The translations under genes were made by a program, and so were the position numbers. The notes under the pieces were generated by a model that saw nothing but the letters and a program-made list of their open reading frames with translations, was not told where the DNA came from and ran no database searches. Positions 27,224 through 35,866 of a stretch of DNA of 38,841 nt are shown here, one piece after another. The first letter of the stretch is position 1. Every line of letters starts with the position of its first letter. The stretch comes from Pseudomonadota bacterium. Its GTDB lineage: Bacteria; Bdellovibrionota_B; Oligoflexia; Oligoflexales; CAIYRB01. The stretch covers positions 1-38,841 of the forward strand of contig JAPLFY010000135.1 in assembly GCA_026390435.1 (NCBI GenBank), read 5' to 3'.

Positions 27224-28157
27224 GGCTACGACCTTTTTTTGACAGGTGTGTCGAAAGTAGTTGCGGTAGTTCTAAGACGGTCAAAGGGCGCGCTGCGTCC
27301 AGCAACCCTACCGCGTGAGCCGCCTCCCCCAGTACTACTTCCGGATCTTCGCCAGCTAGTCGACGGCTGGCGATAGCACTATCAAGTAAGCGTTTGCTAA
27401 GTTTTTGGCCGTTACTGCCCATAATCAGTGGATGATGGAAATATGAGATGGCGTCAGATCCACCCAATTTATTTGCTAACCAAAGCTGTCGACTCGTCGC
27501 ATGCAATACATCCTCGCCGCGAATGACCAGATTGATTCCCTGACGTAGGTCGTCGACAACGACGGCAAAGTTATAGGTGTATTGGCCATGCCTATCTTTC
27601 AGCAGTAGGTCCCCGCATTGAAAGGCCGGAGTTTGTGTCTGCATGCCAAGGTGAAGATCATCAAATCCTAACTCGGTGTGAGGAATCTGTAGCCTCAGGC
27701 CAACGTCTGGTGCATCAAGTGGAATACCGCGTGTCCTGCAGTAGCCATCGTAGCGAAGCTCCTCAGCGTTAGCACTGCCGTTACGAAGTAGAATTTCCTG
27801 ACGGGAGCAATTGCAAGCATACACCTGACCCGATGCAATTAACTGTGACAATGCTGACTCAAAGTGAACGCAGGCATCACTCTGTCTGTAGGTAGAGTTG
27901 ACGGCAAACCGAAAATCTGTGTTGTCGTGGGCAAAGCCGAGCCATGCAAGATCGGCGAATATGGCCTCTTCATAATCACGTCGGCATCGCCCGGTATCAT
28001 GGTCTTCCATGCGCAGCAAAACACGTGCCGAGGCAGAGCGAGCCACGCCCCAGACGAATATTGCTGAGGCTACATGGCCTAGATGGAGATAGCCGGTCGG
28101 GCTTGGCGCAAAGCGTGTGATTACCTTCTTCGGGCCGTTGCCTATCAGTGCGTTCAT
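27210..28157 (-). CDS. gluQ: Glutamyl-Q tRNA(Asp) synthetase
   Basis: The protein is 315 aa, similar to E. coli YadB/GluQ (about 300 aa). It has the class I nucleotide motif FAPSPTGYLHLGH (HIGH-like), KLSKR (KMSKS-like), RMEDHDTGRCR, the zinc-site cysteines ACNCSR with GYCRTR, and LVIRGEDVLHATSRQLWL. It lacks the anticodon-binding C-terminus of GluRS, which separates GluQ from true GltX. GluQ attaches glutamate to queuosine-34 of tRNA(Asp). The queuosine pathway should therefore exist elsewhere in the genome. It heads a two-gene overlapping unit with thiL. Confidence 0.94.
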   Translation of the reverse strand: MNALIGNGPKKVITRFAPSPTGYLHLGHVASAIFVWGVARSASARVLLRMEDHDTGRCRRDYEEAIFADLAWLGFAHDNTDFRFAVNSTYRQSDACVHFESALSQLIASGQVYACNCSRQEILLRNGSANAEELRYDGYCRTRGIPLDAPDVGLRLQIPHTELGFDDLHLGMQTQTPAFQCGDLLLKDRHGQYTYNFAVVVDDLRQGINLVIRGEDVLHATSRQLWLANKLGGSDAISYFHHPLIMGSNGQKLSKRLLDSAIASRRLAGEDPEVVLGEAAHAVGLLDAARPLTVLELPQLLSTHLSKKGRSHGGI

Positions 28158-28336
28158 TGCATTAGTGCCTCGTCAGTGCCACATCGAAGTGGCCATTTTC
28201 AGACTTTCTTAAGCACTGTTAAATCACCGAATATAGGGCATAAAGTTATTATTATGGAATACTTGGGTTTCCAAGCCCCCTTTAACCATGATAGGACCTT
28301 TATAACAATGTTTATCGCGTTCGTAACTACCGAGAT

Positions 28337-29125
28337 GTGAGGCCTTTTCTGCAAGCATTTAGACCGAGCATTGTCGCCGGATTTTTACTCTCAGGTGTGA
28401 TGTGCGCCCTGCCTATGCAGGCTGCTGCGCCGCGCCTCGATGGGAAGGTCCGTAAGAGCTCGCTCTCATCAGTGCCAGTGCCGACGGAAGCCGAGCACCT
28501 GCGCAGTAGTTTGCTAGACATAGCTCAGAGCTACGGACAGCGTACCTACGTTCCCTATGTCTGGGGTGGCAATGCTATCGGTGACCAAGCCGACTGCGAG
28601 TCCTGTCGTGCTTGTGTCGAGAGCAAAAAGCATTTACCGGTGAAGAAGCGCCGTTCCGCCTGCCAAGTTTGTAAACGATGTGGTGTTGACTGTAGTCATT
28701 TCGTCCATCGCCTACTGAACGAGGCTGGCCTCGATTATCCTTATTTGGCGACTCAGAGGCTTAAACGCATGTCGGCCGACCACCTGCGTGATTACAACCT
28801 TGTGGACATCGGACGCGATTTAGATCGTGCCAGGCCTGGTGATCTTCTGCTCCAAGATCATCACATCGTCATGTTACTGGCGATGAATGGACAGAACGAA
28901 GGGGATCTCATTCACGTCAGTAGGTCCATCAAACATGGGCGCGTTGGCGGTATAGAGATTTTACGACGGATGAATATTGCGCATCTACGCGGTAAGGTAG
29001 TGCGGATTCTGCGTCACGTGGCTTTAGACTCTGGATCCACAGATTTCCCGCCCATTCCCAATTTTCGCCACATTTACCCGCGAACCGTTGGTACTGGGGT
29101 GACCCGGCTAGTGCTGGCACCGTGA
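28337..29125 (+). CDS. NlpC/P60-type peptidase with a twin CxxCxxC insertion
   Basis: The protein is 262 aa. GTG 28337 begins a signal peptide (MRPFLQAFRPSIVAGFLL, through MQAAAP), so the product is exported. The papain-like core is visible: YVPYVWGGNAIGD, catalytic Cys119 in VDCSHFVHRLL, LDRARPGDLLLQDHHIVML (catalytic His) and IHVSRSIKHG. Between YVWGG and DCS sits an insertion of about 35 residues with CESCRAC (87-93) and CQVCKRC (109-115), six cysteines in two CxxCxxC triplets, absent from ordinary NlpC/P60 domains. Its gene is 7 nt from murI, so a peptidoglycan cleavage or recycling role is likely. No good Shine-Dalgarno precedes the GTG. A 10-codon ORF (ATG 28308 to TGA 28340) overlaps the start and could couple translation. 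Confidence 0.8.
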   Translation: MRPFLQAFRPSIVAGFLLSGVMCALPMQAAAPRLDGKVRKSSLSSVPVPTEAEHLRSSLLDIAQSYGQRTYVPYVWGGNAIGDQADCESCRACVESKKHLPVKKRRSACQVCKRCGVDCSHFVHRLLNEAGLDYPYLATQRLKRMSADHLRDYNLVDIGRDLDRARPGDLLLQDHHIVMLLAMNGQNEGDLIHVSRSIKHGRVGGIEILRRMNIAHLRGKVVRILRHVALDSGSTDFPPIPNFRHIYPRTVGTGVTRLVLAP

Positions 29126-29132
29126 GGGCTGC

Positions 29133-30020
29133 TTGAATCCGAGAGATACACCAACGATCGGTGTCTTTGATTCCGGCGTCGGCGGACTGACCATCTTGTC
29201 TGAATTACAGTCTCGGTTGCCGCACGCGCGTTTCGTTTATGCAGCCGATAACGCGCATTTTCCCTATGGAACGCGGTCCCCGGCGGAGGTCACGAAGTGG
29301 ACCTTAGCTACCGTGGGACAGATGCTCGCAACGGTGCCGGTTGATGTGATTGTGGTGGCTTGCAATACTGCGAGCACTGCAGCCTTGCCGGCGCTACGCC
29401 AGAAGTTTGGGATTCCCGTAGTCGGTGTGGTGCCAGCTGTGAAGCCGGCTGCTGCGGGCACTAAGTCTGGAGTAGTGGGGTTACTAGCCACTTCAGCCAC
29501 TGTTACTCGTCCCTATACCGATGAACTGATTGATCAGCATGCTCGCCACGTGACGGTGTTAAAGGTGGGATCGAAGCTCCTTGTGGATTTGGCCGAGGCT
29601 AAACTACGCGGTGAATCGGTTGTCATAGAGCAAGTGCGACAAGAGATTGCGCCTTTTTTCGCGTATAAACATAGATCGTCAGAGTTTGGTGCGGAGCCAA
29701 ATTCGGTCGATACGATTGTTCTCGGCTGCACCCACTTTCCGTTACTGCTAGACGAGCTTAAGCAAGCTGCCCAGTGGCCCGTGACATGGCTTGATTCTGG
29801 TAGTGCGGTGGCCCAGCGGACTGCGGCGGTCCTAGGTGAACGTGGCATTCAAACTGACTCCGGAAATGTCTCCAGGGTTGTGCGTGGCGCGGAGAATATC
29901 TGCTTCTTCACGTCAGTGAGTGATGCGATGGGCGCGAGTAGCGTTACAAATCTTTTGCCGGTGTTAGCTCAGTATGATTTGCTCCAGGTCAGCCACCTGC
30001 CTCTTCCGATGGATGTTTAA
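29133..30020 (+). CDS. murI: Glutamate racemase
   Basis: The protein is 295 aa. It has the IGVFDSGVGGLTIL start, YAADNAHFPYG, and the two catalytic cysteines Cys77 (VVACNTAS) and Cys199 (LGCTHFPLLL). MurI makes D-glutamate for peptidoglycan stems in the cytoplasm. The start codon is TTG, with GAGGG 4-5 nt upstream, inside a 7-nt gap from the peptidase gene, so the two genes are surely one transcript. The length is slightly above the usual 265-285 aa, with extra residues in the segment from about 171 to 192. A SAM methyltransferase gene follows after 19 nt. Confidence 0.96.
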   Translation: MNPRDTPTIGVFDSGVGGLTILSELQSRLPHARFVYAADNAHFPYGTRSPAEVTKWTLATVGQMLATVPVDVIVVACNTASTAALPALRQKFGIPVVGVVPAVKPAAAGTKSGVVGLLATSATVTRPYTDELIDQHARHVTVLKVGSKLLVDLAEAKLRGESVVIEQVRQEIAPFFAYKHRSSEFGAEPNSVDTIVLGCTHFPLLLDELKQAAQWPVTWLDSGSAVAQRTAAVLGERGIQTDSGNVSRVVRGAENICFFTSVSDAMGASSVTNLLPVLAQYDLLQVSHLPLPMDV

Positions 30021-30039
30021 TAGGTCAGTAAACTAAAGT

Positions 30040-30732
30040 ATGACAAAACACAAAAATGTTTATGAGATGCCGGCTGTGTCCGATCAAGTCATCGGTGGTA
30101 CCTTGGTCGAGTCTCTAACCCTCCGTGGCCACAGCATCACTCTAGTCCGTCCCAAGTCTCCGGAAAAACTGCTAGATTTGGGTGAGGTAGAGTCGGCTTA
30201 CCACCAAGACGAATACATGCCCTACTGGGCTACCCTATGGCCTGTAGCCAGGTACCTGGCGGAAGAGGTTTTGAGTTTGGAGTGGCCTGCAGGTGGCAAG
30301 GCTATAGAACTCGGGTGTGGTCTAGGCCTGCCTGGAATCGCCGCGTTGATAAAAGGCATGGATGTTACATTTACCGATTATGATGCGACGGCTCTCAGGT
30401 TTGTCGAGGAAAATGCAAAGGCGAATGGATTTGGCTCTGTGCGTACCTTGCTACTGGATTGGCGTACCCCGCTTCCAGAGACTTTCGATTTAATTCTGGC
30501 ATCAGATGTGATCTACGAGCAGCGCAATGTCGCACCCTTGGTCGCTAGCTTTAGCGCTATGCTGTCAGCTGGAGGCAGCATTATTCTGGCCGATCAGAAT
30601 AGGCCACATGCGGATGAACTGCGCGATGAGTTAAAGCAGGCCGGCTTTGCGTGGATCGCTAAATCTATTCCCATAGATCCCACTCTAGGCCGTGAAGTCA
30701 GTGGTACGCTCTACCAGATTACCCGCGTTTAG
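30040..30732 (+). CDS. SAM-dependent methyltransferase (METTL/nicotinamide-N-MTase-like)
   Basis: The protein is 230 aa. The Rossmann SAM site is AIELGCGLGLPGI (88-100), preceded by the family's YWATLWPVARYLAEE, and followed by VTFTDYDATALRFVEENAKANG, DLILASDVIYEQ and GGSIILADQ. This matches the class I group that includes protein-lysine methyltransferases such as ETFbeta-KMT and METTL20-like bacterial enzymes. A protein-lysine target is a reasonable guess, but not proven. The ribosome binding site is weak, so it probably relies on coupling or readthrough from murI. The 3' end overlaps the convergent lipoprotein gene by 14 nt. Confidence 0.85.
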   Translation: MTKHKNVYEMPAVSDQVIGGTLVESLTLRGHSITLVRPKSPEKLLDLGEVESAYHQDEYMPYWATLWPVARYLAEEVLSLEWPAGGKAIELGCGLGLPGIAALIKGMDVTFTDYDATALRFVEENAKANGFGSVRTLLLDWRTPLPETFDLILASDVIYEQRNVAPLVASFSAMLSAGGSIILADQNRPHADELRDELKQAGFAWIAKSIPIDPTLGREVSGTLYQITRV

Positions 30733-32380
30733 CATCTGGCTGCACTGATTTTGCCGACAGACCGCGTGGATTGCTCGCCTCGATCTTGAGTCCATCCTTG
30801 TGAATGGTGAACAAGTAAGTGGGCCAGGCTGAGTGCCTAGTATCGTCAAATAGTCGCCCTTTGCCGGGAAATCCAACCTGCTCAGCAGTCATCTTCGCCA
30901 TTGCTGTTGCGATTTGGCGTCGTGTTTGTGTTGAGTCAAACGAGGCCTTTGCGACTTGTGCTGACCTGTAGCCTACCAATTGAAAATCGATGGCAGTGAC
31001 GCTTTGGGGATCGACAAAATAGGGCGAGCTCGTTGTTGGGGTCTGGATTCCCGTCGGAATTTTTGCGTAACTTCCTATGAAATCAGCAAATAGACTTTCG
31101 CCGAGTAGGTCGTCATAAGGCTGTATTAAAGCCGGCGAGCGCCATTCGTGATTGCCTATCATTGTGATGCGTTCGACGCGGTTATAGCGGAATATCTTGG
31201 CAAAGTACCTAACTGTCCGAAAATCATCTGGGATGAATACTGCGTCAAATTCGATCTTTGGTTTTAGAAAGACCATTTTCGGGTTGAAAGTTACGCCCTC
31301 TGCTTCGGCATCTTCTTTGGCTTTTTTATGGGCAGCACGTAGTTCATCTTCGCGACCAGTTACGCTCATTTGGAATAGTTGATGGGCAGCTGCCTGCATG
31401 CTTTCAAAATTGCCAGGTGTATAGGTGAGTTCCGTGCGAATCTCACCACCTAGGGTACGAATGCTTTGGGTAAAGTAATTTGTCACCTTATCTGCCTTGC
31501 CGCCCAGCGGTTTAAGTACGGCAACTCTACGTAATCGCCTATCGTGAAGAGCTGTGGCGAGGGAATCTGCCAATCGCGCCTCATCCGGATAGACCATAAA
31601 TGCATATCTAGACGGCTTGGTTAAGTCACGGTCACGATTCAGCAGAATCACCGGCAGAAATAGTCTCTCACTCCACTGGGCTAGGTGCTCGGCGTGGGTA
31701 TGAGTGAATCCACCAATAACCAGACCAACCTGGTCTTTGAGCACTAATTCAGCCATAGCTTTATCCATGGACTGTAGGGAGGTGCCGCTATCTTTCAGAA
31801 CAAATCTCTGGTCAAAAGATTTGCCTGTCTCAGAGAATGCTGCCCGCATCCCCGCCACAATGTAATTTGAATCTTTAGCATAGGGTCCTGTTAGTGGAAG
31901 TAGTACTCCGACTTTCCCAGAGTGCAAGTTGATGGTGTCTAGAGCACTTTGAATCAGATCGCGGCGCTGTGTTGCCTGTTCGCAGATATTGGTATCAGAG
32001 TGTGCAATTTTTTCGGCGACGCTTTTTAAGCCTTCAATACTATGCGGAGGAAGTGCATCGAATAGCCTTTTATAAGTCTGGCCAAAACGCTGCAGAATTT
32101 CACGGCAGTGATTTATTTCAGTCGGGTTTGCAACAGTTGCTGCAGGCAAATCTAGCGTTGATTTTGGCTTAGGTTGCTCGAGTTCTATATCGATGGATCG
32201 TCTAGGCGGTCGCTCACTCGGTAGGGCAATGGCAAATTCTACAGCGTATCTAGGCGCCGAGCGACTTCCTGAGATGTTCTTCTCACTAGTCGTGCAGCCG
32301 GGAAGCATCAGCATTAGGTACAGGCTTAATGTCTGTGTCCTTATTGTTATGCTTGCTGATTTAGTTCCTGAAAACATCAC
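30719..32380 (-). CDS. LpoA-like lipoprotein with a periplasmic-binding-protein fold
   Basis: The protein is 553 aa. The signal ends in a clear lipobox (LPGC, Cys29). Residues about 95-150 are a helical repeat-like region. From GKVGVLLPLTGPYAKDSNYIVAGM to DLLGESLFADFIGSY the protein follows the Leu/Ile/Val-binding (Peripla_BP_6) fold, as in LpoA, the outer-membrane activator of PBP1A. The gene's first 20 nt overlap the 3' end of the PBP1A-type gene, which strongly suggests functional coupling. An inserted lysine-rich segment (RAAHKKAKEDAEAEG) marks a family variation. LpoA itself is described in gammaproteobacteria, so orthology is not proven here. An amino-acid binding role is the alternative. 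Confidence 0.8.
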   Translation of the reverse strand: MMFSGTKSASITIRTQTLSLYLMLMLPGCTTSEKNISGSRSAPRYAVEFAIALPSERPPRRSIDIELEQPKPKSTLDLPAATVANPTEINHCREILQRFGQTYKRLFDALPPHSIEGLKSVAEKIAHSDTNICEQATQRRDLIQSALDTINLHSGKVGVLLPLTGPYAKDSNYIVAGMRAAFSETGKSFDQRFVLKDSGTSLQSMDKAMAELVLKDQVGLVIGGFTHTHAEHLAQWSERLFLPVILLNRDRDLTKPSRYAFMVYPDEARLADSLATALHDRRLRRVAVLKPLGGKADKVTNYFTQSIRTLGGEIRTELTYTPGNFESMQAAAHQLFQMSVTGREDELRAAHKKAKEDAEAEGVTFNPKMVFLKPKIEFDAVFIPDDFRTVRYFAKIFRYNRVERITMIGNHEWRSPALIQPYDDLLGESLFADFIGSYAKIPTGIQTPTTSSPYFVDPQSVTAIDFQLVGYRSAQVAKASFDSTQTRRQIATAMAKMTAEQVGFPGKGRLFDDTRHSAWPTYLFTIHKDGLKIEASNPRGLSAKSVQPDAKRG

Positions 32381-34442
32381 GATACCCCGCGGCGCTTGCT
32401 GCCGATAGTGCTTCTAATGCTGATGCCGCCGACTCGGCTGGAGGTTCGTTGCCTTTTAAGAAGTACATCCGAACGCCGGTATCTGCCCGAGTACCAAAAT
32501 GTGGATTGACCACGGTGGCGACAACGTTGTCCGGAGGATTCGAATGGGTTGGGGGCCTTATTTTAAAGGCCGCAGCCATATATTTTTCCCAAATAGGAAG
32601 AGCGAGCTTACTGCCGGTGGCGTTACCAAACATGCGTGCGTGCTCGTCAGTTCCTACCCAGACGATTGTGCTAAGATTCGGTGCGTATCCACAAAACCAG
32701 TTGTCCGTTGAGTCATTGGAGGTACCTGTTTTGCCAACGGCATAATTAGCTAGGTGACCAGCTGATGCTGCGGTACCAAATTGTAATACAGTGCGCATAC
32801 CCTCAGTCATCAGGAATGCGATTTGAGGGGATACAGCACTCGTGCTTCGCGCGCTTACCGGGGAGGCTTGATAGAGTATCTTGCCATCGCGAGTTGTAAT
32901 CTTTGTAATCGCGATATGTTCGACGAGTTTTCCCGAGTTAGCAAATGAACTGTACATGCGGGAAAGGTCCATCATGCTAACGTCGGAGCTACCGAGCAGG
33001 GTGCCAAATTCAGCTTTGAGAGGGGTACGAATACCTAGGCGCTGGGCCATATCAACTATCGGCTTCAGCCCGATCTTTTGTCCTATTTCGACGGTGGGTG
33101 TATTCATAGATCGATAGAAAGCGCGCAGTAGTGTCGTCTCTTTGCCAAAGTCCTCGTCAGGGGTCCGTGGTCGATAGTTGTCGATAGTGATAGGGGACAC
33201 GAAAATTAAGTCACTCCATTTCCAGTTCTGCGCCAAAGCCTGAGCATAGACTACTGGTTTGAATGCAGATCCTGGGGATCTTAGAGCCTGATGTGTACGA
33301 TTGAACTTGCTCGTGTTGTAGTTTCGCCCGCCAACCATGGCGAGGATCTCGCCAGTATTAGGATCCACGGAAAGTAGGGCGGCTTCAAGGGTAGCCTTGA
33401 GATTCTCACCATCTTTATTGCGTACGAACGCAACTTTTTTGGCTGCTTCATCCAGGAGTTTTCCGGATCCGTTGAGACCAGCTTCCGCCAATTTCTGTAA
33501 GTGAGTGTCTAAGGTTGTGTGGATACGTAAACCTTGGCCAGATATGTTGCCTTTCTTACTAAGAAGTTTCTGCGCTTCATCTTTGATATAGTCGATGAAA
33601 TAAGGCGCAAACTCTTCGTTAAGCGGTCGATAGTTTTTATAAAGTAATTTGGCCGTCGTGAGTTCTTGCAGCTCTATCGCTGTTATCATTTTTGATTGGT
33701 GCATGGCTGACAGTACTTGCAGCTGACGACGTTTGGCACGTTTCGGATAGCGAGCGGGATTATAACGACTGGGCGACTGAAAGAGTCCAGCGATCAGTGC
33801 TTGTTCCTGAGGTGCAAGATCGACTAGGTTCTTGCCAAAATAGCGTTGGGAAGCCGCGCCGATACCGTAAGATCCGTTGCCAAGAAACATGGTGTTTAAG
33901 TAAATCTCGAGAATTCTGTCCTTGGTGAGTTGCCGCTCGAGCTGAACCGCGAGGCCAATCTCTTGCACTTTTCTTTGCATCGATCGTTCGTTAGTCAGGA
34001 GGAAGTTGCGCACGACCTGCTGCGTGATCGTGCTGGCTCCTTGCTGGCTCTTGGTGCCACGCAAATGAACCCAGGTGGCTCTAAGTATGCCTTTGGGGTC
34101 AAATCCTTGGTGATCCCAAAAGCTCCGATCCTCAATTGCTAATACGGCATCGATGATACCTTTAGGGATTTTTTTGAACGGTACGTGGACCTGGTAGCGG
34201 CTAAAGACCTCACCAATCTTTTGGCCGTCTCGAGACAAAATCAGCGTGTTGTCCTGTGGTTTGCTATCAACTATGGTGGCAAGCTGTTCTTGCTTTAAGT
34301 CGAATACCTGGAGAGTGTCTAGCCAAAGGTACAGCGCGAAAGTTCCGCCTAGAACTGTGGCTGCTGTGACCGCAATTGCAATGCGCAGGCTTGCTGCCAG
34401 CAGTCGCTGGCGGAGGCTGAAATTGTATGAGCGCTGCGACAT
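32361..34442 (-). CDS. mrcA: Class A penicillin-binding protein (PBP1A-type)
   Basis: The protein is 693 aa. A short cytoplasmic stretch and one transmembrane helix (about 16-42) precede the glycosyltransferase domain, with catalytic Glu104 in AIEDRSFWDHQG, TITQQVVRNFLL, and RILEIYLNTMFLGNGSYGI. The transpeptidase domain carries SAFK (Ser392, Lys395), SMN (445-447) and KTGTS (571-575). All active-site motifs are intact. It polymerises glycan strands and cross-links peptides in the periplasm. It is shorter than E. coli PBP1A (about 850 aa), lacking the large OB-type insertion. It is followed by the overlapping LpoA-like gene, a natural enzyme-activator pair. Confidence 0.95.
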   Translation of the reverse strand: MSQRSYNFSLRQRLLAASLRIAIAVTAATVLGGTFALYLWLDTLQVFDLKQEQLATIVDSKPQDNTLILSRDGQKIGEVFSRYQVHVPFKKIPKGIIDAVLAIEDRSFWDHQGFDPKGILRATWVHLRGTKSQQGASTITQQVVRNFLLTNERSMQRKVQEIGLAVQLERQLTKDRILEIYLNTMFLGNGSYGIGAASQRYFGKNLVDLAPQEQALIAGLFQSPSRYNPARYPKRAKRRQLQVLSAMHQSKMITAIELQELTTAKLLYKNYRPLNEEFAPYFIDYIKDEAQKLLSKKGNISGQGLRIHTTLDTHLQKLAEAGLNGSGKLLDEAAKKVAFVRNKDGENLKATLEAALLSVDPNTGEILAMVGGRNYNTSKFNRTHQALRSPGSAFKPVVYAQALAQNWKWSDLIFVSPITIDNYRPRTPDEDFGKETTLLRAFYRSMNTPTVEIGQKIGLKPIVDMAQRLGIRTPLKAEFGTLLGSSDVSMMDLSRMYSSFANSGKLVEHIAITKITTRDGKILYQASPVSARSTSAVSPQIAFLMTEGMRTVLQFGTAASAGHLANYAVGKTGTSNDSTDNWFCGYAPNLSTIVWVGTDEHARMFGNATGSKLALPIWEKYMAAAFKIRPPTHSNPPDNVVATVVNPHFGTRADTGVRMYFLKGNEPPAESAASALEALSAASAAGYRDVFRN

Positions 34443-34798
34443 AACATGGTTTCCGGCGGTGCGGCTTTACGGCAGAGTGGCAACTCCAGTCCGTATCTGA
34501 TTTTAACTTGCTTAGAGTGTGTCGTCGGTAATAGTTCGTATATTCTTGAATGTATTGAGTTTGTAAATCCGGTAAGTATGAGGCGTGGGTAGGGAAATCG
34601 CTTGTCTTAATGCCGGAAGTTTTTGTCTTGCACCTAAACCAGGTTCGAGTACTCCATAAAAGTATAATCATATTGTGCCCTTAAGTCGACCTGCTGAGAC
34701 GGTGTTAATTTTTGTAAAAATGTGCCGATAGCCAAGTAGATTCCGGCGACTGATAGAGGCAGTTGCCAGCCTGAATTCAAACTCGGTAGGAGTCGGAT
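34443..34798. promoter_or_regulatory. Divergent intergenic region (PBP1A and GGDEF genes)
   Basis: This 356-bp gap separates the PBP1A gene on the minus strand from the diguanylate cyclase gene on the plus strand, so it should hold two promoters. A TATAAT occurs at 34663-34668 on the plus strand without a clean -35. GGAG (34789-34792) is the cyclase ribosome binding site. A GGTTCGAGTAC stretch at 34642-34652 resembles a tRNA T-loop but has no arm. No gene is convincing here. Confidence 0.4.
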
Positions 34799-35866
34799 GT
34801 GGACTGGAAGGCAACAGCAACTTTGCGGCCAATGCGAATTCTAATTGTCGATCCTGACGATCGACATCGTTTTGAGCTAATGCATCTTCTAAAGACGGCT
34901 AAGATCTGCGTTGGCAGCGTGGTCATTGGAGTTGGCAGTGCTTCTGAGGCAATTGAGCGCTTTCGCTACTATCACCCGGATCTCTTATTAATCAGTGGCG
35001 GTGATTTTTTTGCTAAAAGTGAAGAAATTATCCGTGAGATTAGATCATTTGAAGAAAATCGTCATACCGGTATTATCATTGCTAACCGCGGTGATGAGGA
35101 CGAAGGCTCTCGCAGCGTAGCAGGACTCGAGATGGGTGCTGATGACTTCCTGCGCTCAGATTGCTCTGATGCTGAACTCGTGGCGCGAGTGCGCAGTGTA
35201 CTGCGTTTGAAAGCCATGACGGATGAGTTAAGGCAGGCGAATCATAAGCTTGAAGTGTTGTCTTTGACCGATGATCTAACGGGCCTGGCTAACATGCGGT
35301 GTTTTAATCAGCGTTATTTGGAATTGTTAGAAGATTGCCGCAAGGGTAGCTTCGGCGCCGGCATCATAATGTTGGATATCGATCACTTCAAATCAGTGAA
35401 TGATTCGACTAATCATTTGGTGGGTAGTCATGTTTTAAGTGGTATCGGGCGCTTGTTGCCCACCATTGCGAGCTTTGGCCCGCGTGATATCCTTGCGAGG
35501 TTTGGTGGCGATGAATTTATCGTGGCCTGTGAGGCGATGGATTATAGGTATCTTCGTGATTTAGGCGAGGCGCTGCGGCAAGCTATTGCAGAGGCTGCCT
35601 TTGACTGCGAAGGACATCATGTCCGAGTTCATGCCAGTATTGGTGTCGCCTGGGTTGAGCGCGGCTTTCGTGGTCGTGCCGAGGACATCATCAAAGCGGC
35701 AGATTTAATGCTTTATCGGAGTAAAAATTCAGGCCGAAACATTGTCAGTGGCATGGTGCTCAAGTACCCTGTGCAATTGGACCTGGAACAAGCGGATCGT
35801 CTGGCGCGACGCGGCGATGTCGAACTGCTGAAAGATTCATTGGAGAAGCGATGGAACGCGTATTGA
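34799..35866 (+). CDS. Diguanylate cyclase with degenerate receiver domain
   Basis: The protein is 355 aa, starting at GTG 34799 with GGAG 6 nt upstream (ATG 34832 is an alternative). Residues 12-135 form a receiver fold beginning RILIVDPDD, but the phosphoacceptor Asp is Ser66 (DLLLISGG) and the usual Lys is Ser120 (GADDFLRSD), so it should not be phosphorylated normally. A linker helix (136-153) leads to the GGDEF domain: LTDDLTGLAN (156-165), MLDIDHFKSVND (191-202) and intact RFGGDEF (234-240), so c-di-GMP synthesis is expected. The inhibitory RxxD site five residues before GGDEF is absent (GPRD instead). Its stop lies inside the next gene, 16 nt overlap. Confidence 0.93.
   Translation: MDWKATATLRPMRILIVDPDDRHRFELMHLLKTAKICVGSVVIGVGSASEAIERFRYYHPDLLLISGGDFFAKSEEIIREIRSFEENRHTGIIIANRGDEDEGSRSVAGLEMGADDFLRSDCSDAELVARVRSVLRLKAMTDELRQANHKLEVLSLTDDLTGLANMRCFNQRYLELLEDCRKGSFGAGIIMLDIDHFKSVNDSTNHLVGSHVLSGIGRLLPTIASFGPRDILARFGGDEFIVACEAMDYRYLRDLGEALRQAIAEAAFDCEGHHVRVHASIGVAWVERGFRGRAEDIIKAADLMLYRSKNSGRNIVSGMVLKYPVQLDLEQADRLARRGDVELLKDSLEKRWNAY

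Noticed and set aside
28308-28340. Ten-codon leader ORF overlapping the NlpC/P60 start
   Set aside because: Its ribosome binding site is weak and distant; noted in the gene entry as possible coupling only.
34642-34652. GGTTCGAGTAC resembling a tRNA T-loop
   Set aside because: The flanking bases do not form the T-arm stem, and no D-arm, anticodon arm or acceptor stem is found.
34267-34671. 134-aa minus-strand ORF overlapping the start of the PBP1A gene
   Set aside because: It is a shadow frame over a well-supported gene and its promoter region, with no homology or ribosome binding site.
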